Of a stretch of 64,000 bases of DNA, positions 1 to 8,278 are shown in pieces (position 1 is the stretch's first letter; every line of letters begins with the position of its first letter). The position numbers and the translations under genes are program-made. Under the pieces are notes generated by a model. The model saw only the letters and a list, made by a program, of their open reading frames with translations, was not told where the DNA came from and ran no database searches. The DNA is from Rubritalea profundi (GTDB taxonomy: Bacteria > Verrucomicrobiota > Verrucomicrobiia > Verrucomicrobiales > Akkermansiaceae): contig NZ_MQWA01000001.1 of assembly GCF_002954445.1 (NCBI RefSeq), positions 3,741,780 to 3,805,779 on the forward strand. Reading direction: 5' to 3'.

Positions 1-2
1 GC

Positions 3-71
3 TTGCTGGCGGAGATCTGGCCCCGAGTCTACCAGGATAGAATGCGTGGCAGTCTGAATGTGTACCGATGA
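3..71 (+). CDS. Possible C-terminal end of an unidentified protein (partial)
   Basis: The window opens inside an open frame of 22 codons ending in TGA at 69-71. The visible tail reads LLAEIWPRVYQDRMRGSLNV plus two residues, which has a protein-like composition but is too short to assign. Upstream sequence is outside the window. The 225 bases from here to the recN start hold no recognised gene and presumably include the recN promoter. Confidence 0.3.
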   Translation: MLAEIWPRVYQDRMRGSLNVYR

Positions 72-296
72 ACGCATGCGATCATTTTTGGGGTCGTCTG
101 AGCTGCAGCTGGCGCAATCACAGCCGATGACGGGAATGCCGACCGAGGTAGATGTGCCGAGGAAAGTGAGAGTCGTTTTCAATATGCTCTGAGCATAGAG
201 GTGTGTAGTACCAATTGAAAAGAGTGATTTCTCAGAGATGTGCAGTTGCTATGTGCAGCGGGGCTTGCATACTCACGTAGATCTTACATAGAACGC

Positions 297-1949
297 ATGC
301 TTACTCATATTTTCATCAAAAATTTGGCTTTGGTTGATCAGCTCACTTGGCAACTCGGTAAAGGACTCATCGGTGTGACTGGTGAAACTGGGGCTGGAAA
401 GTCGGTGATAGTGGGGGCTTTGAAATTGGTTTTAGGCGAGCGCGCTGTGAAAGGAATGATCCGTACGGGTGAAGTCTCATGCACCGTGGAAGCTGTGTTC
501 GAGCTAGATGAGCTAGAGGAAGTGAATCGTCTGTTAGAAGATGCCGGCGTGGAGCCCTGCGATGGCGAGCAATTGCTGATCCGAAGAGTGATAGGTCAAA
601 GCTCTAACAAGCAATTCGTCAATAACTCACCCGCAACATTGTCGGTTCTTAAAAATTTGGGTGACCATTTGGTTGATCTTCATGGCCCACATGACCACCA
701 ATCATTACTTTCAGTAGAGCGTCAGCTTTCCATGCTCGACGCCTACGCTGTCGCGCAAAAGGATCGTGAGGCTTATCGTTCGATCTATTCTCAATGGAGA
801 AACAAGCTTACCGAATTAGAGAGCCTGCAAAAGAGCGAACAGGCAAACGAGCAAGAAATAGATTTACTAAGATTTCAGGTCGAAGAAATTGATGTGGCTG
901 ACATTCGTCCCGAGGAAGAGTCTGAGATAGAAGAGCGCTATAAGCGGGCATCGAACAGCTCTAGGCTAGTCGAGGGAAGTGGCCAAATTGCTGGTATTTT
1001 GGGGCGCGAAGTCAATGAGCGCCTCTGCGAGGTCCAGCGACTTGCGCGCGAGTTAGAACGCCTAGACCCTGCAACTCTAGAGTTGTTGGGTGGTCTAGAT
1101 TCAGCCTTGGTAGAGCTCCAAGAACTAGAGCGAAGCATGGCGGACTACACTGAGAGCTTAGAGATTGATCCAGCCGAGGCTTCTGCCCTAGAAGGACGAA
1201 TTAATACATTTGAAACCTTGAAGCGTAAGTACGGACCAAGCCTAGAGGATGTTTGCTCTCACCATGCACGAGCGAGCGAGCGCCTTAGCGCCATTGAAAA
1301 CCGTGGGGGATTGATCGAGCAACTCCGAGCCGAGGCTGAGAAACTCAAAGCGAAGTTAGAATCAGCTGGGCTTAAACTCAGCACCAAGCGCAAAAAGTCA
1401 GCACCACGCCTGGCGAAAGAAATTTCTAAACACATCAAGGAGTTGGGGTTCAAACAGGCATCATTCGAGGTGGCTGTGCTGCAAAATGAAACACCGAGCA
1501 CAAGTGGGCTAGAGTCGGTTGATTTTCAGTTTGGTCCTAATCCTGGTGAACCGCTCAAGCCACTGCGCCAAGTCGCATCAAGTGGTGAAATTTCACGCGT
1601 GATGCTAGCCGTGAAGAGTGCGCTAGCAGATCAAGACGCCACACCGCTTATGGTATTCGATGAAATCGATGCCAATGTTGGCGGTGAGATTGCCCGCGCA
1701 GTGGGTGAGAAGATGGCTGTGTTAGGCGAGAAGCACCAAGTAATTTCCATCACCCACTTCCCACAAGTTGCAGCAGTTGCCGCGGAGCATTTTGTGGTCG
1801 ATAAATTAGTCGAAGACGGCAGGACACGTTCCACACTGCGTCAAGTTGAAGGTGAGCAACGCATCGATGAATTGGTGCGGATGCTTGGTGGTGGTGACGG
1901 TGAGCAAGCAAGAGCAATGGCTCTGAGTCTAATGCCTCAAGGCGTCTAG
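297..1949 (+). CDS. recN: DNA repair protein RecN
   Basis: RecN is an SMC-like ATPase that acts in the cytoplasm in recombinational repair of double-strand breaks, where it helps hold broken DNA ends. The 550-residue product has the family length. The Walker A motif GETGAGKS is at residues 29-36 and a long charged coiled-coil region fills the middle. The C-terminal half carries the ABC signature-like SSGEISRVMLA segment and the Walker B region VFDEIDANVGGE, followed by ITHFPQVAA. I placed the start at the ATG at 297 (MLTHIFIKNLAL), because RecN proteins begin with such an I-x-N-hydrophobic strand. An in-frame ATG at 240 would add 19 unrelated residues. It converges on the ybaB-dnaX unit, with a terminator hairpin and an hsdR fossil between them. 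Confidence 0.95.
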   Translation: MLTHIFIKNLALVDQLTWQLGKGLIGVTGETGAGKSVIVGALKLVLGERAVKGMIRTGEVSCTVEAVFELDELEEVNRLLEDAGVEPCDGEQLLIRRVIGQSSNKQFVNNSPATLSVLKNLGDHLVDLHGPHDHQSLLSVERQLSMLDAYAVAQKDREAYRSIYSQWRNKLTELESLQKSEQANEQEIDLLRFQVEEIDVADIRPEEESEIEERYKRASNSSRLVEGSGQIAGILGREVNERLCEVQRLARELERLDPATLELLGGLDSALVELQELERSMADYTESLEIDPAEASALEGRINTFETLKRKYGPSLEDVCSHHARASERLSAIENRGGLIEQLRAEAEKLKAKLESAGLKLSTKRKKSAPRLAKEISKHIKELGFKQASFEVAVLQNETPSTSGLESVDFQFGPNPGEPLKPLRQVASSGEISRVMLAVKSALADQDATPLMVFDEIDANVGGEIARAVGEKMAVLGEKHQVISITHFPQVAAVAAEHFVVDKLVEDGRTRSTLRQVEGEQRIDELVRMLGGGDGEQARAMALSLMPQGV

Positions 1950-1955
1950 TCGGCA

Positions 1956-2048
1956 CTAGCCGAGTGGTGGAACCCAACCGGCAGCTTTGACCGCTGGGGT
2001 GATAAATTTGGTGCGGATGTCGGTCTCGCTGAGGTCTTTCTTATTCAC
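1956..2048 (-). pseudogene. Remnant of hsdR, N-terminus of a type I restriction endonuclease subunit
   Basis: The minus strand here encodes 30 residues from a GTG at 2048 to a TAG at 1956. The opening MNKKDLSETDIRTKFITP followed by AVKAAGW matches the conserved start of type I restriction HsdR subunits, which are normally around 800-1000 residues. The match stops abruptly after GW and the frame closes six codons later, so about 97% of the gene is missing. No HsdM, HsdS or helicase sequence is nearby. I infer a deletion relic of a lost type I restriction-modification locus. The identification rests on memory of the family's N-terminal signature; 25 matching residues make chance unlikely but not impossible. 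Confidence 0.6.
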
Positions 2049-2085
2049 GAAGTGAGGAGATGGGAGTTGTTAAGAGGGTTGACAC

Positions 2086-2118
2086 AAAAAGGCACTCAAC
2101 TAGTAGTCGAGTGCCTTT
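2086..2118 (-). terminator. Intrinsic terminator of the ybaB-dnaX unit
   Basis: A perfect 10-bp stem (AAAGGCACTC with GAGTGCCTTT) encloses an 11-base loop. Read on the minus strand it is followed by five T residues, so it should end transcription coming from dnaX and ybaB. Its plus-strand side has only three T residues, making it weaker for recN. Confidence 0.75.
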
Positions 2119-2149
2119 GGGAAAATTAAGTTGTGAATTTGTTAGGCGC

Positions 2150-2458
2150 TTAGCTCAAGCCGGGGATGTTCATTCCGCCGGTGAGTTTGGACATCTCGCC
2201 GCTGGCCATATCTTTGCCTTTGGTGATGGCTTCTTGGACACCTTTGAGGACGAGTTCTTGGAGGAATTCGGCGTCGTCTGGGTCGATGATTGAGGGATCG
2301 ATCTTGATGTCTTGGACATCGCCTGCGCCGGTGGCTACGACGACGACTTTGCCGCCGCCGACGGATGCTTCGACGGTTTGTGTTGCGAGCTCTTCTTGAG
2401 CTTTCTGCATGCCAGCTTGCATTTGCTGGGCTTGCTTCATGAGTTTGTTGATGTCCAT
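2150..2458 (-). CDS. YbaB/EbfC family nucleoid-associated protein
   Basis: This 102-residue protein belongs to the YbaB/EbfC family of small dimeric DNA-binding nucleoid proteins. The N-terminal helix has the family pattern MDINKLMKQAQQMQ and the central strands read GGGKVVVVATGAGDVQDIKI. The helix with ELVLKGVQEAI is also typical, and the C-terminus is Gly/Met-rich. It lies 86 bases downstream of dnaX on the same strand, the usual dnaX-ybaB order in bacteria. recR, which often follows, is absent here. A terminator directly follows the gene. Confidence 0.93.
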   Translation of the reverse strand: MDINKLMKQAQQMQAGMQKAQEELATQTVEASVGGGKVVVVATGAGDVQDIKIDPSIIDPDDAEFLQELVLKGVQEAITKGKDMASGEMSKLTGGMNIPGLS

Positions 2459-2466
2459 TTTTTTTA

Positions 2467-2500
2467 GTTATTGGTTAATCGTTATTGGTTAATCGTTATT
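2467..2500. repeat. 14-bp tandem repeat between dnaX and ybaB
   Basis: The unit gttattggttaatc occurs twice in a row, followed by six bases of a third copy. It lies immediately upstream of the ybaB start codon, so it falls in the leader between the two genes. It is too short and unspaced to be a CRISPR. Confidence 0.7.
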
Positions 2501-2544
2501 TGTGAATGGTTGAGTGTGGCTCTGGGGAGCCAGTTGATGAATAA

Positions 2545-4188
2545 TTAGGCGGTCTTGAGGGTGGCCTCGAAGATTACCAAGGCCTTTTTGATAAGTGGGT
2601 CTTTGTAGAATTCGTTATCGTCGATTTTCGCTACCTTTGGTTCTTCGGCTTCTGCTTTAGCTGCGGGTTTTGGCTTAGGTGAGTCGGCAGAGTCTGGCTG
2701 AAGCATTGGTGGTGCTTCTGAGACTTCTGGGGCGGACTCTATGAATGCATCTAGTCCACTGATAGTCTCATTAGCTGAGCGCTTCTTCAGCGGCTCTGGT
2801 GTGAATTCCTCTTGCGGGGCAGGGGGGGCTTGCTGGGCTGGCTCCGGAGTCGGCTCTGATGGAGTTACAACTACTGCTGAAGCCTCGATGACTGGCTCAG
2901 GTGCTGGTGTCTCAACTACTTTTTGCTGAGTTGGGCTAGCTGCTGGCTGAGGGGTGGGGGCTTCTGTCTCTGGAGCTGGCTGAACCTTAACTGCTGGAGT
3001 GGCTGGGGCTGGGGGCTTTGCGGGTTCAATGGCTTCGAGCTGTGCGCTGTCGAGTGTTCCGGCGCCCGCTAGAGCTGAAATGACATCGCTGATACGCGCG
3101 TCATTGAGTGATTGGATCGCTTTGATGATGCCAATTTCAAAATGGAGTTTCTTGTTACTAGCCCATTTCATCCGAGCTTCTGTGTCGGCGAAGATCTCAA
3201 CGAGATTGAGCAAGCGGTCCGTCGATACGGGCTTGCTGGCATCCATGAGTGCATCCCACAAATCCTGCGGGATGCCGTCGTTGTTGGCATTGGGGTCAAT
3301 TTTCGCGACGAGGAGGGCGCGCAAGCAACCGATAGTGTCTTCAAGCAGTCGGCTGAGCTCTTTGCCATCGCTGGCTTGTTCATTGAGAAGAGTGAGCGCT
3401 GATGAGGCATTTTTAGCTAAAATGCTCTGGGTGAGTGACGCGACAGTTTCTCTGGATGTGTATCCGAAGACGCTGAGTACATCTTTTTCTGTGATTTTAC
3501 TGCCACAGAATGCGACAAGCTGGTCCAGCATCGACTGGGCGTCACGCATGCCTCCATCTGCTCCTTTGGCTACCGCCCAAGCTGCAGCGGGGTCCAATGT
3601 GACTTTCTCGTTGTTCGCAATGAAGGTGAGTTGATCGGCTATGGTCTGGGTGTTGATAGGCCGCAGGTCAAAGCGCTGACAACGTGAAATGATAGTAGGG
3701 AGAATCTTGTTTGGCTCAGTGGTGGCGAAGATGAACTTTACATGTGCAGGTGGTTCCTCGAGTGTCTTGAGTAGTGCATTGAATGCTGAGGTGGAAAGCA
3801 TGTGAACCTCATCAATGTAGTAAATTTTAAACTTACCTTGAGTGGGTGCGTATTGCACGTTTTCACGCAAGTCACGGATGTGATCCACGCCGTTGTTGGA
3901 AGCTCCATCGATTTCGATGACGTCTAGTGATGTGCCATCGGCAATCTCTTTACAGATCTCGCAATCAGGGTCGAAGTTAGCATCGGGGCCGTCTGGGCAA
4001 TTGAGCGCTTTCGCTAAAATGCGTGCAGTGGTTGTCTTGCCTGTCCCCCTAGGACCAACAAACAAATAGGCGTGCGCAAGGCGATCTTGTTCAATAGCGT
4101 TGCGGAGGGTTTGGATGACATGGTCTTGACCTAATACGTCATTGAATGTCTTTGGGCGATATTTTCGCGCGAATACCTGATAACTCAC
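2545..4188 (-). CDS. dnaX: DNA polymerase III subunit gamma/tau
   Basis: DnaX is the ATPase of the clamp loader that places the beta sliding clamp on primed DNA and ties the replisome together. Over 547 residues it shows the N-terminal MSYQVFARKYRPKTF signature, Walker A GPRGTGKTTT (45-54), Walker B IDEVHMLS, the sensor-2 region SRCQRFDLRP and a long Pro/Ala-rich linker (about 380-500) before a short C-terminal segment. The zinc-module stretch after C64 has only C76 and C79, while the canonical module has four cysteines. An Asp sits where the missing one is expected. The next same-strand gene is ybaB. The 75 bases upstream of the start, before the dxs terminator, must hold its promoter. Confidence 0.95.
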   Translation of the reverse strand: MSYQVFARKYRPKTFNDVLGQDHVIQTLRNAIEQDRLAHAYLFVGPRGTGKTTTARILAKALNCPDGPDANFDPDCEICKEIADGTSLDVIEIDGASNNGVDHIRDLRENVQYAPTQGKFKIYYIDEVHMLSTSAFNALLKTLEEPPAHVKFIFATTEPNKILPTIISRCQRFDLRPINTQTIADQLTFIANNEKVTLDPAAAWAVAKGADGGMRDAQSMLDQLVAFCGSKITEKDVLSVFGYTSRETVASLTQSILAKNASSALTLLNEQASDGKELSRLLEDTIGCLRALLVAKIDPNANNDGIPQDLWDALMDASKPVSTDRLLNLVEIFADTEARMKWASNKKLHFEIGIIKAIQSLNDARISDVISALAGAGTLDSAQLEAIEPAKPPAPATPAVKVQPAPETEAPTPQPAASPTQQKVVETPAPEPVIEASAVVVTPSEPTPEPAQQAPPAPQEEFTPEPLKKRSANETISGLDAFIESAPEVSEAPPMLQPDSADSPKPKPAAKAEAEEPKVAKIDDNEFYKDPLIKKALVIFEATLKTA

Positions 4189-4263
4189 AAAGTGAGATTA
4201 CTGGTGAACTCTGAAATGCCAATGGAAAAGTAGTCGGGAGGTCGGATATTTTACGTGGCCGTG

Positions 4264-4298
4264 AAAAACAAAAAAAGACGCAGAAGTCTGCGCCTTTT
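4264..4298 (-). terminator. Intrinsic terminator downstream of dxs
   Basis: On the minus strand GGCGCAGA and TCTGCGTC form an eight-pair stem (one G-T pair) with a minimal loop, followed by a run of seven T residues and then GTTTTT. It lies 25 bases beyond the dxs stop codon and would end the kinase-to-dxs transcript. Confidence 0.75.
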
Positions 4299-4322
4299 GA
4301 TGGGTTACAATTTTCGTACGAT

Positions 4323-6218
4323 TTACCCGAGATGTTTGCTCACGAGTTGGATGGCATTTTCGGCTGTGATACCGTGAATTTCCCTGAGGATATCTACTTT
4401 GCCGTGTTCGACAAATGCGTCGGGCCAGCCGATGCGCTCGACCTTTGTTGGGATGTCGGCATCGCTAAGAAGTTCAATGATACTCGCTCCGAACCCGTTA
4501 GGCAGAACGTGATCCTCAAAGGTGCATACAACTTTACATTGTGCTGCCTTTTCAGTGATTAGCTTTGCATCAAGAGGTTTGATCCAACGTGGATTGATGA
4601 GGCAGACAGAATACCCTTGGGCTTCAAGTTTATCTTTGGCCTCTACAGCCAACTCGAAGAGATGACCAAGCCCGATAAGACAGACGTCAGTGCCTTCTTG
4701 TATAAGCTCCGCTTCACCGATAGTGAGGAGCGCTGGCTCGTCCTTTACTTTAGCTCCAACACCCGCACCACGTGGGTAGCGGATAGCTGTCGGGCCATCG
4801 TCATAATTTGCCATTGTCCAAAGCATGTCGACGAATTCGTCTTCATCTTTTGGCTGCATGTGGATGATGCCGGGGACGACACGAAGGTAGCCGATGTCAA
4901 AAAGTCCGTGGTGAGTAGGGCCGTCGTCACCAGAAAGGCCAGCGCGATCCATGCAGAGCCTTACTGGAAGTGACTGCAGCGCCATGTCATGAATGATCAT
5001 ATCGTAGGCGCGCTGCATGAATGTAGAGTATATCGTAAGGAATGGGCGAAATGACTCACAAGCCTGGCCGCAGGCAAAGAGGGCTGCGTGTTCTTCCGCG
5101 ATACCTACATCGAAATAGCGCTCGTTGAGCTCATCCTTGAAGATGTCTAACTTTGTGCCACCAGGCATTGCTGCGGTGATAGCGGTGATTTTAGGATCCT
5201 TTTTTGCGAAGTTTGTGAGCTTGCGTCCGAAAATTTCTGAGAATGTTGGGAGGCTAGCCGCAGCAGTCGAACCATCTTCAATCTTATAGGCACCAAGCCC
5301 ATGAAATTTCCCAGGGTTGTCGAGTGCTGGAGTGTAGCCACGTCCTTTTTCTGTGATGATATGAAGTACGACGGGCTCATCTTGATCGCGCAAATATTCG
5401 AAAGTGTCGACCAATATCCCGATATTGTGACCATCGATTGGGCCGAAGTAGCGAATGCCAAATTTTTCGAACAGGACACTGGGTGCGAGTAAGTTCTTAG
5501 CTCCTTGCTCAAGCTTGTGGGCGAGCTTGCGCGCACCCATGCCTCCAAATTTCTCTACGATGTCAGCGGTTTTACTGCGAACAGATGAGTAGGTGGCACT
5601 TGTTTGGAGACCATTGAAGTGTCTAGCTAGGGCTCCAACATTCTTGTCGATCGACCATTCATTGTCATTGAGTACAACGATAAACTTCTTGGTCGTGTCT
5701 GTAATATTGTTAAGGGCTTCAAGCGTGATTCCACAGGTGAAGGCTGCATCGCCTGCGACGGCGACCACGTCGAAATCTTTACCCGCTAGATCGCGTGCAG
5801 ATGCCATTCCAAGCGCTGCGGATACGGCTGTGCCTGCATGTCCCGCTCCATAGCAATCGTGCTCGGATTCGGTACGTAGCAGGTAACCATTGAGTCCATC
5901 GTGAGTGCGGATGGTGTGAATCTCGCTAGCGCGCCCCGTGAGCATCTTGTGGACGTATCCCTGGTGGGAAACATCAAAGGTGAATTTGTCCGTCGGAGAG
6001 TCGAAGACGTAGTGAAGCGCGATTGAGAGCTCTACTACACCTAAGTTCGGTCCGAGGTGACCGCCAGTAACTGAAAGCCTAGAAATCAGAACATCACGGA
6101 TTTCCTGAGCTAGCTCGGGAAGATCTGATCTATGGAGTTTCTTGAGGTCTACTGGAGATTGGATCGTAGAGAGTAGGCGCGGAAGCGGTTCTGGTGATTT
6201 AGAAGAGTCTGATTTCAT
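4323..6218 (-). CDS. dxs: 1-deoxy-D-xylulose-5-phosphate synthase (divergent motif set)
   Basis: DXS condenses pyruvate and glyceraldehyde-3-phosphate to DXP using thiamine diphosphate, the first step of the MEP isoprenoid pathway. From the ATG at 6218 the protein has 631 residues, the normal length. An upstream in-frame ATG (6362) would add 48 residues that only mirror xseB. The C-terminal half is canonical (FDVGIAEEHAALFACG, DRAGLSGDDGPTHHG). The thiamine-binding half is unusual: YGAGHAGTAVSAALG replaces the common GTGHSSTS block, AGDAAFTCGITLEALNN replaces GDGALTGG, and LNDNEWSIDKNVGAL is present. The start overlaps the end of xseB by 20 bases, so translation is probably coupled. Confidence 0.93.
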   Translation of the reverse strand: MKSDSSKSPEPLPRLLSTIQSPVDLKKLHRSDLPELAQEIRDVLISRLSVTGGHLGPNLGVVELSIALHYVFDSPTDKFTFDVSHQGYVHKMLTGRASEIHTIRTHDGLNGYLLRTESEHDCYGAGHAGTAVSAALGMASARDLAGKDFDVVAVAGDAAFTCGITLEALNNITDTTKKFIVVLNDNEWSIDKNVGALARHFNGLQTSATYSSVRSKTADIVEKFGGMGARKLAHKLEQGAKNLLAPSVLFEKFGIRYFGPIDGHNIGILVDTFEYLRDQDEPVVLHIITEKGRGYTPALDNPGKFHGLGAYKIEDGSTAAASLPTFSEIFGRKLTNFAKKDPKITAITAAMPGGTKLDIFKDELNERYFDVGIAEEHAALFACGQACESFRPFLTIYSTFMQRAYDMIIHDMALQSLPVRLCMDRAGLSGDDGPTHHGLFDIGYLRVVPGIIHMQPKDEDEFVDMLWTMANYDDGPTAIRYPRGAGVGAKVKDEPALLTIGEAELIQEGTDVCLIGLGHLFELAVEAKDKLEAQGYSVCLINPRWIKPLDAKLITEKAAQCKVVCTFEDHVLPNGFGASIIELLSDADIPTKVERIGWPDAFVEHGKVDILREIHGITAENAIQLVSKHLG

Positions 6219-6477
6219 CGTCATCTGATGATGATGGGGTGTTGTTGGATGGTTTTGAGGCCGTTTTAGTGGACCCTTTGGTGCCACCATTTTTGATAGT
6301 TTCAAGTCGCTTTTTTGCTGATGTGAGAGTTGTTTCACATTCAGAGAGTAGCTTGGCACCACGCTCGTAGTGGCTAATCAGTTCTTCGAGAGGGAGTTGG
6401 TCTGATTCCATTTGGTTGACGAGGCTGTCGAGTTCTTCCATGGCTTCCTCGAATGATGGCGTTGATTTCTTTGGCAT
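6199..6477 (-). CDS. xseB: Exodeoxyribonuclease VII small subunit
   Basis: XseB is the small helical subunit that coats the XseA catalytic subunit of exonuclease VII, which degrades single-stranded DNA. The 92-residue product has the family core SFEEAMEELDSLVNQMES, then LPLEELISHYERG and AKLLSECETTLTSAKKRL. The C-terminal tail is Ser/Thr/Asp-rich and probably disordered. The xseB-dxs neighbourhood is common in bacteria. It begins 22 bases after the membrane glycosyltransferase-like gene and overlaps dxs by 20 bases. xseA is not in this window. Confidence 0.9.
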   Translation of the reverse strand: MPKKSTPSFEEAMEELDSLVNQMESDQLPLEELISHYERGAKLLSECETTLTSAKKRLETIKNGGTKGSTKTASKPSNNTPSSSDDDEIRLF

Positions 6478-6499
6478 GATGAAAAGAGGTGAAGTTTGC

Positions 6500-8269
6500 T
6501 TAGTTTCTCACACGTATTTTAGTGCGAGAGTAGTAGGTGGATGGTTCGAAAAGTCCGGAGAGTGAAGCTTTGTGCGGGTATCTTCCGATTTGTGGGTCAA
6601 TCAATGGAGCTATACTTGCATTTTTACTCATAATGGACGCGCTTTCGTTGCGTGTGAAGTAAGTAATCCATGGGATATAGGCCAATGCTGCGAGGTCACG
6701 GTTCTTGTAGAGCGATGTCTGGATATCCTCGCCGCGGTAGCTCATGCTGGAAATGTGTAGTCCTGCGATAGGATTGCCTCCCTCTGCAATGGCTTCAATC
6801 TTAGAGAAGTCATCGTAGGACTGAGGTAGCCAGATTGCGTGTCTATCAGCATACCAAGCCACAGCCCATGGTTGGTCGGAAATGATGATGTCCTCGTTAT
6901 CTGTGACCTTGTGTAATGGCCCGTTGAGACTGTACATGTCCACTCCGTTTATGCTGGTGCTGGGACGCTTATTGTCACTCAATTGCTTGATGTGCAGTAT
7001 GAGTGGTGCGGCTGTTATCAAGAGAATAACGGCAATATGTAGGTTGCCGAGGAAGCCCGCTTGTTGGCTTAATGGGCAGTGCGACCAAATAATACTAATG
7101 AGAGCAATTCCGTAGCCACACATGAGTGGGGCAAATAAGAGGTGGAGTTGGTTTGGGTCGAGCTGGCTCTTAGTAAGTCCATAGATACCCATGCCTATCG
7201 AGGCGAAAATCCACATAATGAGTATGTTCCATCGGAAAATAGCGATGCTGGAGCGCTTGAACGGGTGAGCTAAGCAAAGGAAGAATGCTGGAGCGAGTAT
7301 GAGTCCACCCAGGTAGTTGTGAACATTGGAGATCTGCAAGAGTGTTGATTGTGCAGTTCTAGCAAGGATGCCCTTGACGTTGAAAGTTCCGTCAAACTGG
7401 CGCATGGCATTATCTGCCCCTCCGGCGTGAATGGCATGGAAGGCTGTTCCCTTAGCGTCACCCGTTTGAGTCCAATAGAAAATGATGGGGCCAGCAATGA
7501 AGAAGAGCATGATGAGAGCTAACCCAATAGCGATCACTCCGCGTGGGCGGAAGTAGAAGCAAGCGAAGATGAAGTAGCCGATGAAAATCCACAAGGTCAT
7601 CCAGTGAGAGAGAGCAAGTAGGCCGAAAAAGAATCCTGAGAGTAGAGCTGGAACGAGCGGTTTGCGTTCAGCCTCCTGGGCTTCCACGGCGCGCCACGCT
7701 AGGTAGCACGCTGCGGAGAACAGCGTGAGCATCAGCATCTGCGGTAGACCAGTCTGGGTGATTTTCCACATATAGTCGGAGAATACCATGATGAGCGCTA
7801 CAATGGAGGCTATCTTCGCATCAAATATGCGCGAAATAAGGAGGTAGTTGAGACCTATAGCAATTAAGAAAAAAGTGGCACAGGTGATAGCGATGATTCG
7901 GTCTAATTTATAGAGCTTATCATTTACCTCCATCTTGTAGTTTTCAAAATCATCGGCACCGACCATTTTTAGAACGCCGGCGTAAACAAGAATATTAAGT
8001 GGAGAGTGATAGGTTTCAGGAATATGCAGGAGGTTGATTTCCTTTTCATTTTCGATCATTTGCTGAAGAGTGATGGGACGAATGAACTTCGTGGTAAGTC
8101 CATTCCCTCTGGCTACTTCACGTCCAACCTGAGCCTGATCGATGCCTGTCCTGCTGGTGAGTCCGTCAAAGCTGAATACTGTGTGAAGTATAAAAAGGCC
8201 GATGAGGAGGGCTGCGAAAATGGCGCGGCGGAAGAAGTTGCCGGAGTCGAATGCTGATTTTGCGTTCAT
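6500..8269 (-). CDS. Polytopic membrane protein, GT-C/ArnT-like glycosyltransferase fold (putative)
   Basis: The 589-residue protein opens with a transmembrane helix (about 15-33). An extracytoplasmic stretch follows with the acidic motif GIDQAQVGREVARG, then roughly ten further hydrophobic segments and a soluble C-terminal part of about 150 residues. A first-loop acidic residue just after helix 1 and this topology are typical of GT-C transferases (PMT/ArnT/GT39), which use polyprenyl-linked sugars outside the membrane. I do not recognise a specific family and the acceptor is unknown. It starts 9 bases after the sigma-54 regulator and sits 22 bases before xseB, so it is likely in their operon. 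Confidence 0.6.
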   Translation of the reverse strand: MNAKSAFDSGNFFRRAIFAALLIGLFILHTVFSFDGLTSRTGIDQAQVGREVARGNGLTTKFIRPITLQQMIENEKEINLLHIPETYHSPLNILVYAGVLKMVGADDFENYKMEVNDKLYKLDRIIAITCATFFLIAIGLNYLLISRIFDAKIASIVALIMVFSDYMWKITQTGLPQMLMLTLFSAACYLAWRAVEAQEAERKPLVPALLSGFFFGLLALSHWMTLWIFIGYFIFACFYFRPRGVIAIGLALIMLFFIAGPIIFYWTQTGDAKGTAFHAIHAGGADNAMRQFDGTFNVKGILARTAQSTLLQISNVHNYLGGLILAPAFFLCLAHPFKRSSIAIFRWNILIMWIFASIGMGIYGLTKSQLDPNQLHLLFAPLMCGYGIALISIIWSHCPLSQQAGFLGNLHIAVILLITAAPLILHIKQLSDNKRPSTSINGVDMYSLNGPLHKVTDNEDIIISDQPWAVAWYADRHAIWLPQSYDDFSKIEAIAEGGNPIAGLHISSMSYRGEDIQTSLYKNRDLAALAYIPWITYFTRNESASIMSKNASIAPLIDPQIGRYPHKASLSGLFEPSTYYSRTKIRVRN

Positions 8270-8278
8270 CGATTGGGG

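Noticed and set aside
2467-2500. CRISPR-like repeat
   Set aside because: Only 2.4 contiguous copies of a 14-base unit with no spacers.
2999-3634. 211-codon plus-strand frame inside dnaX
   Set aside because: Antisense to the conserved dnaX gene with serine/leucine-rich composition typical of a shadow frame.
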